DNA of 64,000 nt from Linnemannia elongata (taxonomy: Eukaryota > Mortierellomycota > Mortierellomycetes > Mortierellales > Mortierellaceae), in NCBI GenBank assembly GCA_036320915.1, contig JAXBDG010000001.1:4424001-4488000 (forward strand), given 5' to 3'. The notes beneath the pieces were generated by a model. That model was given only the letters and a program-made list of their open reading frames with translations. It was not told where the DNA came from and made no database searches. Position numbers and translations under genes: made by a program. Position 1 is the first letter of the stretch. Every line of letters begins with the position of its first letter. Below, one piece after another: positions 35,015-47,112 of this stretch.

Positions 35015-36137
35015 GAACGCCCTCTAGTTCGCCCTGTCCACTGCTTTGTCTCCTGTCGCCTTGGGTGGGGTCCATGGAATTCTGGGCTTTCTGGCGTTTG
35101 CTGTAGTAAGTCGATGGTGCGTGTTGTTTCTGGTGTTCTGTTCTGTGTGGTTGATTGTGTTGCTGGAAGTGAAAGGGGTGACGAAAAAGAAAAGGAAGAA
35201 AAAAAAGGGAAGGTTGTATGTGTTCGGATTGTGCTGACGAGTTGTGAGTGGGAAGGAGTATGTTGGGCATACAAAAAGAAAGGGGTGAAAGGGGAATTCA
35301 AATCTGAAAGTGACGAGGAAGAAACCAAACCCAAAACACCCTCTTGTAGGTCCTTTTCTTTTTCTCTTTCTTGTTCTTGTTCTTGTTCTTTTTCTTTTTC
35401 TTTTTCTTTTTCTTTTCAATGTCTTTTTTTTTTCTTGGCTTCGACAGCGATGCTCAAATGGACCGTGGCTGCCGTCGCTTATCGCAACCGCCCTTTCCCT
35501 ACCTCTTATCGCCTCTTGATCGCCGCCGTTTTCTTTTCTTTTTTCATTCTTTTCTCTGTTGTTGTCTTTTTCTTGTTAATTTTGTTGTTGTTGTTCCACC
35601 GGCGGTTCCTCCTCATCTTCGCTTCCGAACTCCCATAAAACGGCCTCTTCCTCCTCGGCATCTTCCTGTGTTTCGCAAGCGTGCCTCTGGTTCTCCTCCT
35701 CGCGCTCCTCTACACGATTCATCTCGATCTGCGGGAACTCGGAGACGGTCTGACACATCGCTGCAAACCATACTCTGTTTCCCTTGATCCCATGTGTGCG
35801 CGCAACTTCTTTCGTCTGGTGTAACTCCGATCCTCGTTGATTATATCCTCCAGGTAAAAGACCTTGCCCCTCTCCATCCACTTGCTGTGCTTCACGTATA
35901 TCTCAGTTGTAACTACCTTTGACAATAGCACTCGTTCGCCCTCCTTTGCGCTCACATCGCACAGATTGACGTCTCGTTCCACCATTAGCTGACACACTCT
36001 GGCGATGAGGTTATGTTGGGTGTACGTGCTGGCGATGGCCAGATTGGAAAGTGGGGATTCCCGTAGGCTTGCCGCCCTTTGTAGGTCTTGAAGTCGGCAG
36101 TGGGTAAGGTCTCCTATGAGCCCTTTCTGGGTGCTTC

Positions 36138-37470
36138 TCAAATGCATTGTGCTGATGTGTTGTTCGGGAGAGCGTCCTTGAGGTCCCGTAGTCCGCACAG
36201 CCTTGTGTGGTGCAGTATACTGGATGGTGTTGAGCTGGGTAAACCGAGTTTTTGTCGCACGACCGTCCTGTATTTCTTGGTGATGCGTTCTATGACTGTC
36301 CATGCTGGGATCTGCGCTCTCATTCGGTAGAGCAGCCTTTGGATGAGAACCGCGTTGATAATATAGATACACTGCTTATCGGTGACCGATTTCCTGAGCA
36401 GGATCCCGCATACCGTCTCCGTTTCCTTCATTGCCATTGCAGCTGTTGTTTTAGCCGATCCGTCCGCTGTAAGCCACACCTCTAGGACTCTCGACGCTTT
36501 GCTTGCCGCCTGCGGCTGAATCAAACTTCCTCCATAGTTGATGATGTCGATATGTGTGGGGTTGATTGCTAGTAATTCTGTTTTCTTGCCGTTGATCTCG
36601 ATGCCGTGCATCCCAAAGAACTCCGTGCTGACGTCGGTCATCCTTGTGAGCTCTGTGTGTCCTGGTCCCACGAGGCTGGTATCGTCCACGAAGGCCAAGT
36701 CCGAAACATGGGTGGAGCCTTTCCCGGGGCCGGCGGTGTCGACATTGTGTGCCCCATTCCCAATGAGTCGATGGCACACAGTAGGGGGTCGTATGCTATC
36801 CTCCACAGGAGTGGACATTCCACGCCGCCTTGGTCTAGACCGCACATCGGTTTGTACTTGTCGGTCAATCCATAACTGGTAATCACTCGGTTGTTTTTGT
36901 TCTTGGTAATAAACAACAGCAGCAGGTTCTGAAAGCTTTCTGGCACTTTCAGGCGTTGGAGGGCCAGGGCTAGCATCCCCCCCCCTCATGGCAGTTGACC
37001 GAATCGTAGCACCGACGCATATCCTGGAGTAAGACCCAGACCTCCTTCTTGTGTTGTCTTGCGTCCTCCATGACGGCGTTAAGAGCGTGGATGGGATCTG
37101 CTGTTGATGTCCCCTTTAATACCGAGAAGTTGGCTCCTTTTAGAATATCGTGTTCCAGTATGATAGTTGAGAGGCGTTCTGTCAGGATCGAAAACAGAAT
37201 TTTGCGCCCATGTACCAGGAGTGTGATCGGTCGGACGTCGGCAAGGCTTCCTGTCCATGGGTTGGTCTTGGAGAGGCAGAAGATGACACCTTCCGTCCAC
37301 TGCAGGGGTATCTTTTGGTATTGGACACAAGCTTTCACTATCCCGTACAAGAGACGTGTTGCCTTTTCCCCCATATATATCAGTAGTTCTTTCGTTACCT
37401 TTGATGCCCCTGCTGCTTTACCAGAAGGTGCAGCGCTCACTGCTCGTTCTATCTCAGCGTCACTTGGCAC
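36138..37470 (-). pseudogene. LINE reverse transcriptase domain, frameshifted
   Basis: Recognisable RT blocks in order: G-K-A-A-G (start of the fingers), V-I-F-C-L-S-K and R-P-I-T-L-L, F-S-V-L-K-G-T-S-T, L-L-Q-D-M-R-R-C-Y-D-S-V (first catalytic Asp), G-L-D-Q-G-G-V-E-C-P-L-L-W, and F-V-D-D-T-S-L-V (the catalytic F/Y-x-D-D box), followed by a thumb. The blocks lie in three frames because of shifts near 36980 and 36730. Continuous translation into 35719 extends the thumb and connection region. Confidence 0.8.
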
Positions 37471-38400
37471 ATCTAACAGGTGGTCATACTATCCTGCTTC
37501 GACGTATTCAGCTGGCTGGTATATCTGCTCCCAAAGAGAACCTTTGGGGATACCCTTGCTCTGCCTTGGACCATGCCACTTTTCGAAGTATAGTCGGACA
37601 TTTGTAAGGATATCGGATGGGTGGTCCGAAATGGATATACGGTCATCAACCGTGATTTTCACACGGTCTAACGTAGCATGGCTGCGGTTTGTTTCGAGAA
37701 TGCTTTGGATTGTAGATTTCGTGTTGGTTAAAAATCGCATATCGCGTCTCTCAATAGCCTCTGCGATATCTTAGGTCTTCTGCTTTCTTTCTTCTTTTCG
37801 TCTGATGCGTTGCTGCTCGTTCCACTCGCTCTTAACTGTGTTGCGCCATTGTTCCCATTCAATGCGCTCAGCTTGTAATTCCGGTGGTTCTGCAATCTGG
37901 TCTCCGGGAGATCTGTTTTGACATTGTTCCACACTTTGAAAATGGTTTCATGGGCAACCATCTGTCGTCTCTCCTTACTCTGGGGCGGGCAATTGGGATT
38001 GACAAACCAAACGTGTGATAGTCTCAGCAATTCTCCGTGGCAGCGTCCTCTCCGGTCGTTTTGTACGTTTGTACGATAGGCCATACTCTGTTTCCCCACT
38101 CGTTTCCGAGGGAGGGTTTCCAGAGCCACATCCATGATTGCCTCTGCGAGGTTATCCCATGCAAAGTCGATCATGTTCTCCGCTAGGATCGGGGCTTCCC
38201 TTGGATTTGATGTGTCCGTTTCCATGATATTGATCCCCGTGGATCCATGTGTCATTTTTGCAATCAAATCCTGTTCGAGTTGAATAGAATATGATTCCCA
38301 TTGTTCCTCTGAGGCTTCGTCAACTTTTACTTTATGTTCTAGAGAACTATATTGCTCTAGAATATGAAGTGGGGTTGGTGTCACTAGAGTTCGCACATTT

Positions 38401-39381
38401 AGTTCTGCAAAAACGCCTTGTGATCCGGGTGAACTCCTCCCTCCAAGGGCATCATTCCTGCTTCCGTCAGGCCAACTTTCAGACCACCCGCTAGTCAGAT
38501 CATGTCTAATCTGCTAATGTCACGAAAGGAATAAGCGCGAGTCTCTGGATGAAGCTCGCGGAAGCTATCTGTGAATTGGTTTTCCACCAACCACTCCAGA
38601 AGACCGTTTTCTATGTTAGTGTTTTGTTTCTTTTCGCTCGACCGATCGAGTGAGGGGTTCACTATTTAATCGCATGACTGTGTAGTAGATTTAAGGGAAC
38701 TCGGAGGAAAGGTAGGTACACGTGATGGGCGGCTGAATATTTTTACAGAGGACGGATGATTGGCTATGAAGTTGAAGGAAAACGATCGGTGTTGTCATTT
38801 TAAATACCTTTGCTTTGTCCTGGAAACAACGTGGGCGAAAGAGAACGACAAGATGTATGGTGAGAAAGGGAGGAGATAAAAGGAAAGAAAGAATTCTGAC
38901 CCGACAAGAAGGAGAGGAGAAGCAGGCTATCGATTTTACCAGGCGGCGTGCCTTTGCAGGTGAAGTGGGTACTTAGGAGCAATTGAATACGTACATTGTG
39001 TGGTGGCGCCTCTTGCTCAACAGTCAGATTCGCTCAAAGTGAACCCAGCCGGAATTGCAGAGCGAAAGATGGATAGATTTTTTCGTTACTTTGCCTTCCA
39101 TCGGGCCGGCCGGAAATTCTCTTGTCGTTTTTCTCCTTCTGAGCTGTCGTCTCTCATTTTTCATCAAAGCTCAACCCTCGACAGCTACTCTTTCCTCATT
39201 CATTCATTCATTCATTCATTCATTCATTCATACTTTCATTCATTCAATCAATCGTTCCAAGGATCGTCCTTATCCGCTCCTTCTCCAAGTCCCATCACTC
39301 CACTCTGACATCTATCTTCTCCACAACCAACAAACGATCAATCCCTTCCTTCCCTTCCCTCGCACCCAGAACACTAACGGA
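38401..39381. other. Intergenic: LINE 5' junction and promoter of the hydrolase gene
   Basis: No gene is supported. The LINE boundary is diffuse around 38400-38520. Sequence from 39150 to 39381 is pyrimidine-rich with a tetranucleotide repeat and is the likely leader of the hydrolase. Confidence 0.5.
39197..39231. repeat. CATT microsatellite
   Basis: Eight to nine uninterrupted CATT units, about 150 bp upstream of the hydrolase start codon, presumably in its 5' UTR or promoter. Confidence 0.9.
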
Positions 39382-41246
39382 ATGAGTGTCTCGTCAACTG
39401 TCCGATCCGGACTCAGCATTGTTCGCCACATCGTCCCTGCCTCAACCCCTTCTTTCAAACTCGCGTGCAACACCTACCGCCGCACCACTCCTCTCCCCTC
39501 TCCTACCAAAGCAACTCCCCCCATTATTTTCACACATGCAAACGGATTCCATAAAGAAATTTGGGAGCCGGTCATCAGCCGACTGAGCCCTCCGTGGGCC
39601 AACGGTGAGATGTATGCCTTTGACTGCAGGAACCAGGGCGATAGCGCTGTCCTCAACAAGGACGTCCTTGAAAAGCATTGTAGGTAATGGCTCTTGGCAG
39701 GGCTGGGGAAGGAGAGGGCTGTGTGCTGCGATTGACTTGACGGCTCGTTTGAGTTGTTTTTGTTCTTAAAGTGACTATGAGGGCTATCGATCGTGATATG
39801 TTTTTTCATCGTTAACACTCCTATGCCTAATTCATATTTATAATGGAAAACTAAATAGTCGACTGGTACTCGTACGCGCATGATATCCTCCAGATCGTCG
39901 ACACCTTTGGCCTCAAGAAGGCTGTCGGTGTCGGACACAGGTACTGTTCGTAATTATTCAAATAGACAAGCGACATGGCATCGGATGTGAGAGTCCTGGT
40001 TATCTAATATCGATCATTTATCCCTTGTCGGTTCACATTTACATAGTTTCGGAGCGAGTGCCTTGTAAGTTGAGGTGACCTGAATTATCATCACTGGCCT
40101 TCTACTGATCTCAGTAGCCCTCTTTTCTAATACAACGTGCTTCACTGCCCATTCCATCCATGTTATAGTTTCTTGGCAGAGGTGATGCGTCCAGGCACAT
40201 TCTCTGCAATTGTTGCCGTTGACCCCACCAACTTCCCCAAGGAAATCTATATGAACGCCCCCATCGATGATCACCCCATGGCCCAGCTCACCCTCAAGCG
40301 ACGCGACACCTGGAAAAGCAGGTACCGTTCAGTTCTTTGTCTCTTTTTGCTCCGTTGGCTACTATAGCATTTATTAATCGTACCATTTTCGTTTACCTGC
40401 TCATGCCAATGAGATAGGGAGGAGTGCAAGGCCAGCTTACTACAGAAGAAGTTCTTTAAGGCATGGCACCCCGAGGCATTGGATCTCTACATCGTAAGCC
40501 ATCCATGTCCCTTGTCTTTTGCACTGCCAACGATAAGACCAAAAGACCATGCATGGACTAATTGCGCCATATGATTTCGCACAAACACTTTCCCTTTCAC
40601 AACAGGAACACGGCATGCTTGATGTTGTGAATGAGGATGGATCAGCAGGAATCACACTCAAGTGCCCCAAGTACCAAGAGGCGACCACATTTGCCTGTGT
40701 GGGTACTGGTCTGTACGACTCTTTTGAGGGTATGAGCGAGATCCAGATCCCTATTCATATTGTGTCTGGCGAGGATTCCGATATCAAGTAAGCCCTTGTT
40801 TAATGTAGTCATTTGACAGAAATCTCTCCCTTTTTTCACTTGGCCCCGATTTGACCTTGCGGTACAGACCATCATTGGCTGGGAGCGACAAAGAAAATCA
40901 ACGCGTCACTCACACTCCAACCATCCTAACTCTTTCTTTCACCCTTTGTTAGCCCTGAGGAGTTGGTCAAGATGAAACTTGCGCGCTGCAAGTATGGATC
41001 CCTTGAGGTCATGAAGGGTGTCGGTCATTTGCTGAGCTTGGAGAAGCCTCAAGAGACCGGTAAGAAATTCATTGTTTATTTTTTACGCAGTGTTTATACA
41101 TCGAAATAACTGCGTGAAACAACAGTGCTAATTACATTTTTGTTGTTCCTTTGCATGTAAATTCTGTAGCTGACCAGATCTCGGGTTTCTTGGACCGAGT
41201 TCTTGAGTTGCCAGTTGAGCAGGAGCAGCTCAAGGCTAGACTTTAG
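39382..41246 (+). CDS. Alpha/beta-hydrolase, Lpx1-like, with peroxisomal C-terminus
   Basis: The model is join(39382..39679, 39859..39940, 40047..40064, 40169..40321, 40418..40493, 40606..40787, 40953..41059, 41170..41246), 330 aa. The oxyanion-side motif T-H-A-N-G-F-H-K-E lies near residue 50, and the nucleophile elbow G-H-S-F-G at 125-129 gives Ser127. The acid is probably Asp in S-G-E-D-S-D and the base His in G-V-G-H-L-L. The codon for Ser127 is split by an intron (AG in exon 2, T in the 18-nt exon 3). The protein ends K-A-R-L, which fits a PTS1 peroxisome signal, and a short Ser/Arg-rich N-terminus could be a competing presequence. Fungal relatives include peroxisomal lipase Lpx1-type and toxin-cluster hydrolases; the substrate cannot be told from sequence. 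Confidence 0.83.
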
Positions 41247-42226
41247 CTGAAAGAAGCACTTCCAATCTTTCTTCGATTGTAATACTACAACTTCAGGGCT
41301 TGATTAACATGTACAACTACTTCTTACACTGATCAAATTAAATGCGTTTGAAGAATAATAAAGTAGAACGAGCCGTGTTAATGGCATATATATGAAATGA
41401 AGTAGCCTGTTTACATTCCTCGAGAAAAACTCATCTTAGCAGGTTTAGTTCCTCAGTCGCTCTTCATAACAGCCTTTGCAGCCGTCGCTCTACTTGTCAT
41501 CTAGTAACGCTGAATAAACAAAGCAGCGAAGGGAGCCAACTGCAATAGACCCGAAGCAGGTGAGTTTTATTCATTCGTAAAACTAGAAACTCAACAACCT
41601 ACCTCCAACCCAACGTAAAATGCCATCTCCCTCTACCTACAATCTATCAGTGACATGTGCGAATGTAATGCACACAACAATTTTTTGTTGAACAATATCT
41701 TTTGGGAGAACAAGGTTTTTTTTAACTTCTGAAGTGAGCGCGCGCTGTGGTTGGTTCGTTTTCTTTTTTTCTTTTTTTTTTTTTTTTGTCTTTGCTGATG
41801 TTTTGGTTGTTGTGGTTGTTGTGGTTGTTGTTGATTTGGTTGTTGTTGTTGTTGTTGTTGTTGTAGGGTTTATTTTGCTGGTTCTGGAGCCTCTTCGTGC
41901 TATTGACTGTACTTATTTTGTTAGAATAAGTGATTGACCTGGGTAAGCGGGTATATGTACGTGGGACAGCACGTACTGCAAGGTATGAACAAGCAGCGAG
42001 CTGCCATGAAAGAGAAGTAAGAGGCAAGGTGAAGAATGAAGGACCTGCAGGTTTTTACCTGTTGTCGTGTGAGGATGAAGAAAGATATGCTGGATTTGGT
42101 TGCTCTACTTTTGGGTTGCAACAGGAAGGTGAGCAAATCCAAACAACGCACCAAACAACACCAAAGGAATCGGGGCTGAGAGAGACTAGGCCTTTGGCGG
42201 AGGGACGAAGAAGAAGGAAGAGGGTA

Positions 42227-42257
<31 letters not shown>

Positions 42258-42582
42258 CTCTTCTTGTCGCCTTCTCACTCTTTCCATTTGACACACCAAC
42301 ATCCTCCACGGAGGCACTCTTGTCTTCCAAAGGTGTATTTTGAACCCTTATCCTCATCAACCCCTTCTCTTTTCGTCCTCTCTCTACCACTCTTTTCTAC
42401 TGCCACTGCTTCCAAAATCAAACATATACCCCTTCCTTTCTCTCCTCTCGTTCACGTATTTTTCTCGTCTTCGCGCTCACCTTCCCCCTCTTTGACAAAC
42501 CTCGCCGAGCCCCACTGAGGGTCAGATCATCTATCCGTTAAAAAGCTCATTCACCGCCACTTAACGAGAAAGAGTGCTCATC
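41247..42582. other. Intergenic region between hydrolase and kinase
   Basis: No gene is supported. It contains the hydrolase 3' UTR, a T run near 41762-41787, a TTG/GTT repeat at 41801-41866, another T run at 42234-42256, and a CT-rich kinase leader from 42260 on. Confidence 0.5.
41801..41866. repeat. GTT-type trinucleotide microsatellite
   Basis: Imperfect GTT/GGTTGTT units over about 65 bases. Confidence 0.85.
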
Positions 42583-45488
42583 ATGACCCCATCACCTTCA
42601 CCCGACTCATCTTTGCCTGGAATAGGTAAACAGCCCCTCTTCCGACCCATGCGCTTATTTCTCCACACCGAGAACGAACCACAACGATGATGACCAACCG
42701 AAAGACCTATCTCTCACCTGACAATTTTTTTTTGTTTCGATTCACTTCGCAGCCCATTACACTTTTGTGCGGCAGCTAGGTCAAGGCCGTTTCTGTATTG
42801 TCCACCTCGCTCGACACTTTTACACGGAGAAGCTGGTATGGGCTCTCTTCATCCTCACACCTGCCCCTACACCCCCTTGTGCCCCTCCACCCCCCTTGTG
42901 CCCCGACCCTCTCTTGCCGTCCCTCCACCTTCATTCAACTTCCAGCCCTGCTTCACCTCCGACCTCTCGACTCTCCGACGACCTTATCCACTATTCGCTT
43001 CATCACCCGACATACTCGCACACATACACGAACTCAATTTCATGCACAACAACTGGTAGAAAAAAAAGAGGGGTGCTGCATGCACATAATGATGATCATC
43101 TCAACGATAACGTGAAAACAGAGGGGATAGGAAATTTGCAAGGAGACAGAGAATGATAAAAAAAACGTGTCTTTCAAGTCTTTCGTAGCCTCCTCTTGCT
43201 GAAAGGGCAAGGAGAGGGCAGAAGAGGAGGGAGTGGAGGAGGGAGAGGGAGGAGGAGAAAAAAAGGTGTAAGGACGCAGGGTGACAGTCAACAACCTTAT
43301 CCATCAACTATGAGGAGTCATGAGGTGAAGTTTTATTTTGTCTAATGACAGAAAGTGTCGATGCTGTCTTCTCTACCGTACTCTGTTTATTACGGTTTTC
43401 ACTTCTGTCCACTTTTCACTTTTTCTCCTTCTCCCTTGACTCGAGCTACTCCCCTGTACCCGTTGGCGGCCATTTTTCCTGTCAAAGAGTGCCTGATGTG
43501 ATGTGGGGACTCGGCACTGAACCATATAACTTTGATGGTCTCAGCAGCTGATGAGTAAGCAGTATCTTTGTACGATTTTCTCGAACCACAACAACCCCTG
43601 CTCATTCACACTTCTTACCCTAACCTGTCTTTATAAGACAAAGAAACATGCGCTTGAGACTCACCTAATTTTGTATTGGGGTTTTGATATGGCAATAACA
43701 AATATAGTACGCGGTCAAGGTCATCGACAAACAGGCGCACAAGGCCGATATCCTGCTGCGACTGAGACGAGAGATCGACTTGATGGAGTCCCTAGACCAT
43801 CCTAACATAGTCAAGCTGCACGAGGTCATTGAGACACAGTTCACAATATATGTCTGCATGGAATATGTCGAAGGTACAGTTCACGAATTGAACCCAAAAT
43901 ATTCTCACTGTACACAAGACCATGCCATTTTATTAGTAGCAACGTCAAGGAATGCGCCGCTTAGACTCACGCATAATGCGATATTTATTATCCTCTATCA
44001 CTCACACTCGCACACACACACACACACACACTCAAAAATAAATAGGGTGCAGCTTGGAGGAACATTTGAAGACACAGGAGTTTGGCAGGATCGATGAAAA
44101 CGATGCACGGAAGATCACTCGTGAACTTGCAGGCGCCATCTCACATTGTCACTCGCGGCTCGTTGCTCATCGGGATATCAAGCCTGCCAATATTCTGATC
44201 ATGAAAGGCGGTAAAGTCATGCTCATTGACTTTGGACTCGGAAACACGTTCTCACCCCGGTCTCGACTCAACACCATATGTGGTATGTTTACTTTCTCGG
44301 GTGGGGGTTCTTTGTTGTTGAGGTTGGATGCTTGTTTTGAAAATATCCAACAGATGTGTGCTTCAAATGCTAACCATCTCACATCTTTGTTTATACGTCC
44401 GATGATGGACCATAGGTTCACTTCCTTACTACTCCCCTGAGATTGCAAGAGGCACAACATACATGGGACCTGAAGTCGATATCTGGTGTTTGGGCATAGT
44501 CTTGTACAGGATGACCGTCGGTCGGGATCCCTTCATCGGCGCAACAAAGCGGGAAGTCAAGCTTCAGATCACCCAGGGAGGCTTCCAGGCACCATCCTCC
44601 CTCAGTCAGGAATTACGGACGACAATCACAAAGCTTTTGACACCCGAGAGTTCACAGCGTCGGAGTCTTTCAATCCTGGAGAACGATGCCTGGTTGCATA
44701 TGGATTCAACCACACCGCCTTTCTTGGTTGAGGAGCGTAGTATGACCGACACCAGTCGTTTTAGTGGGGCCACGCTTGTGCGGCACCCTTCCAAGGCGAC
44801 AACTACTACGGGTGCGACTAAATGGAAGCGGCTTTCGATGACGGATTCCTACTACTATGGGAAGAAGGGTTCCTTATATGGGAGCCGGTCGCTTTTGGCG
44901 GATACTATTAATGCAGGGGTCTGGCAGTTAGACAAAGACCAACCACGATTTCACAAGTCGCGCGTCAGGATTGTCCCCTGCAAGGAGACTGCAGGACAGG
45001 ATTTGTTGTTCCAAAAGGATGTCGACCTGAGTTTGCTCCAGTTCCTGATGCCTGTTATACGGTCGTGTCAAGTCTCGTACTACCTCCATTCAACGTCTCG
45101 TATCCTATGCGGGACCAGCTTTGTCAAGGACTCGATGTCGTTCGCAGCGTCGTTGGATCAGTTCCACCACCAACCCACGATGGTGTTGCAGAAGATTGTT
45201 CAGCATGTTGGTGCTGCCATGACCGGTGGTGGATCGAATTCAGCACACTCGGCGTTCCAACATCATTCATCAGGAGCAGAGCAAGGACGGAGTAATAACA
45301 CACGGTGTGGCGTGTTCTCGATCGATATTGTCAAGGCCAAGGGAAGGGCGGGTGAACGGGGAGGACATGTCTTAATTATTAAGCGGTTGTTTGGGTCGGC
45401 TTCTACAGTGCAGCATTTCAAAAAGCTGTTCATCCAGCATGCTACTGCAACCCCTTCCTCTTCCCCCTGCGACTCTGGCGTCAATTAA
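42583..45488 (+). CDS. CAMK-type serine/threonine protein kinase with C-terminal extension
   Basis: The model is join(42583..42625, 42753..42835, 43708..43873, 44046..44282, 44416..45488), 533 aa. The glycine loop is L-G-Q-G-R-F at about 22-27, the catalytic Lys is in Y-A-V-K (46), the catalytic loop is H-R-D-I-K-P-A-N-I-L (Asp141), the metal site is D-F-G-L-G-N (Asp159), and the activation segment ends P-Y-Y-S-P-E. D-I-W-C-L-G-I-V-L-Y completes the C-lobe. The Snf1/MARK/Kin-like layout and a C-terminal alpha/beta segment (G-V-F-S-I-D-I-V-K ... I-I-K-R-L-F) suggest a KA1-like regulatory domain. Intron 2 is 872 bp, far longer than the others. Which kinase of the family this is, and what it phosphorylates, is not determined. 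Confidence 0.85.
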
Positions 45489-47112
45489 TCTTTTTCGTTT
45501 TCATTTTTTCTTTCAGCCTCACGGTTCGTGAGCGCGATAATACCATTACCATAATACCCTTTCCATCTTACAAGGATGGCACCGTCACGCGTAGTAATAT
45601 GGGGTGCTGTAACATAATTAGTATTCATGCCAATTTTTCTCACTATCACGTTTAATATGCTTTGTCAAATGCAGATATTGTGGGATGTGGATTTCACGCA
45701 AAACTATCTCTTTATGATCATTGTTATCCTTGGTATAAGTGCAAGCTAAAATGCCCATTCAGTTAAGCGCGAAGATTCACTGCGGCTTAGCATTCTTTTA
45801 AGACGATACCTCGTTCTCCGCGCCACACTCTCTTCAGAAAGACAACAACAGAGGCCTCGTGGAGTTATGAAGGAAACGGGGCGATGCCTTCGCCAACACT
45901 GCGGCATTAAAGACGACGAGGGATTCCAACGACCACGTATCAAGTATCGTATCTGATTGCCAGACCTCCTGGCGAACCTCAGACTGTTAATGAACGGGCA
46001 ATAGCAACATAAAAGACGGCCCTTCCAACATACTTCGACGTGGCATGGATCGAGGAACAGGACTGCACATCTGAATCTACCGCCACCCCAGCAAACACAA
46101 CAAATATGAATATCCACAAACTTCGTACTGTTGCCCGACCTCTTAAGAGGCTGCTCAGGTTGGATCTCCTCATAAAGGAACACAAGACCATATCATCAAG
46201 AGGCTAGACGACGTACAGGGCGAGGTGTCCGACTTCATGGAATCTGTTGCCATGGGAGGCTACAGGACAATATATGGGTATGTTTCAAAGTTTCTCCATC
46301 TGGTTACAGTGGCACATGGATATATTTATTTCAAGTCAAACGATATCTGTTATCAGGGCTATCCCTTCCTCCGTTTTCGACCACAAAAAGTGGTCGAATT
46401 TTTTGCACAGACTCTCAGCTTCCCTCCCTATTTACAAAATCTCTCATTGTGATCTTGGGTTGCTTCTAACAAGATAACGAGACACTTGACCGACAGGAAC
46501 ATCGGCATCTACTTTTTTCCATTCCCTTCATCATTCGCATTAAGTGAACCATCAATCCTGATGCCTCCTACTCATTGAAGAATGGGACTAATGGCATGGA
46601 CGCCGGATCCCAAAAAAAAAAGATTTCGTGCATCAGAGGAAGGAGTCAAGGCGTGTAATGTCTCACAGCACGACGAGTCCATTCGCCTCTATCGCGTGAG
46701 TTATTAATAATGCTCCGATCTTTTATCACTCTCCATCAATTCAAGTGATGCTTGGATATCGATGGCTGCCATTTTCTATCGCTCGGCTCCTATCCTTGCG
46801 ACATTGCTTGCAATTTTCTCAGCCACGACTCTGCTCTTATGTCTTCTCTTCTTCCTCTTTCCTCTTCCTCCTCTTTCCACTTCCTACTCTTTCCATTCTC
46901 CTTCGTCTTTCTTTAACGCAGCAAGATCAACGATCGCCTCCTCGTTGACTATTCCTATCCACACCCCTTCACGCTCCAGTACTTCCACCCGAGTGTGTTC
47001 ACCAACACAATCCCGTTTTTTCAGTCTCCCCCTACGCGTCCCTCACATCCAGCCTCTGCCATCACACCAAAACCACCTCCCAATTAAGACCAACACCTTC
47101 ACCTTGGCCACA
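45489..47112. other. Intergenic region
   Basis: No confident gene. Around 45760-45955 on the plus strand one frame reads like degraded coding sequence (L-S-I-L-L-R-R-Y-L-V, then H-C-G-I-K-D-D-E-G-F-Q-R) ending in a stop, but I recognise no family. Positions 46840-47110 are pyrimidine-rich and form the likely leader of the next gene. Confidence 0.45.

Larger units (their letters stand above)
33089..38400 (-). mobile_element. Decayed non-LTR retrotransposon (LINE) with RT and RNase H
   Basis: Read on the minus strand, the element contains in order: a linker region (37728-38396), the reverse transcriptase (about 36138-37470), a low-complexity and coiled-coil region (34397-35720), RNase H with a C-terminal CCHC finger (33178-34761), and a short Cys-containing tail (33089-33300). 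No AP-type endonuclease precedes the RT, so the copy is 5'-truncated near 38400. The frame is broken by shifts near 37740, near a C8 run at 36979-36986 and near 36730, plus an in-frame TAG near 37487. It cannot encode a full polyprotein now. I cannot delimit target-site duplications. Confidence 0.8.

Noticed and set aside
45746..46183. 145 aa minus-strand frame as a gene
   Set aside because: Composition is unlike the other proteins and no motif is seen; the opposite strand reads more like decayed coding sequence, but no family is recognisable.
46762..47112. N-terminal extension of the promethin-like gene from the ATG at 46762
   Set aside because: The extension is translated pyrimidine-rich leader (Ser/Pro/Leu/Phe only), and the ATG at 47113 starts the plausible amphipathic helix.
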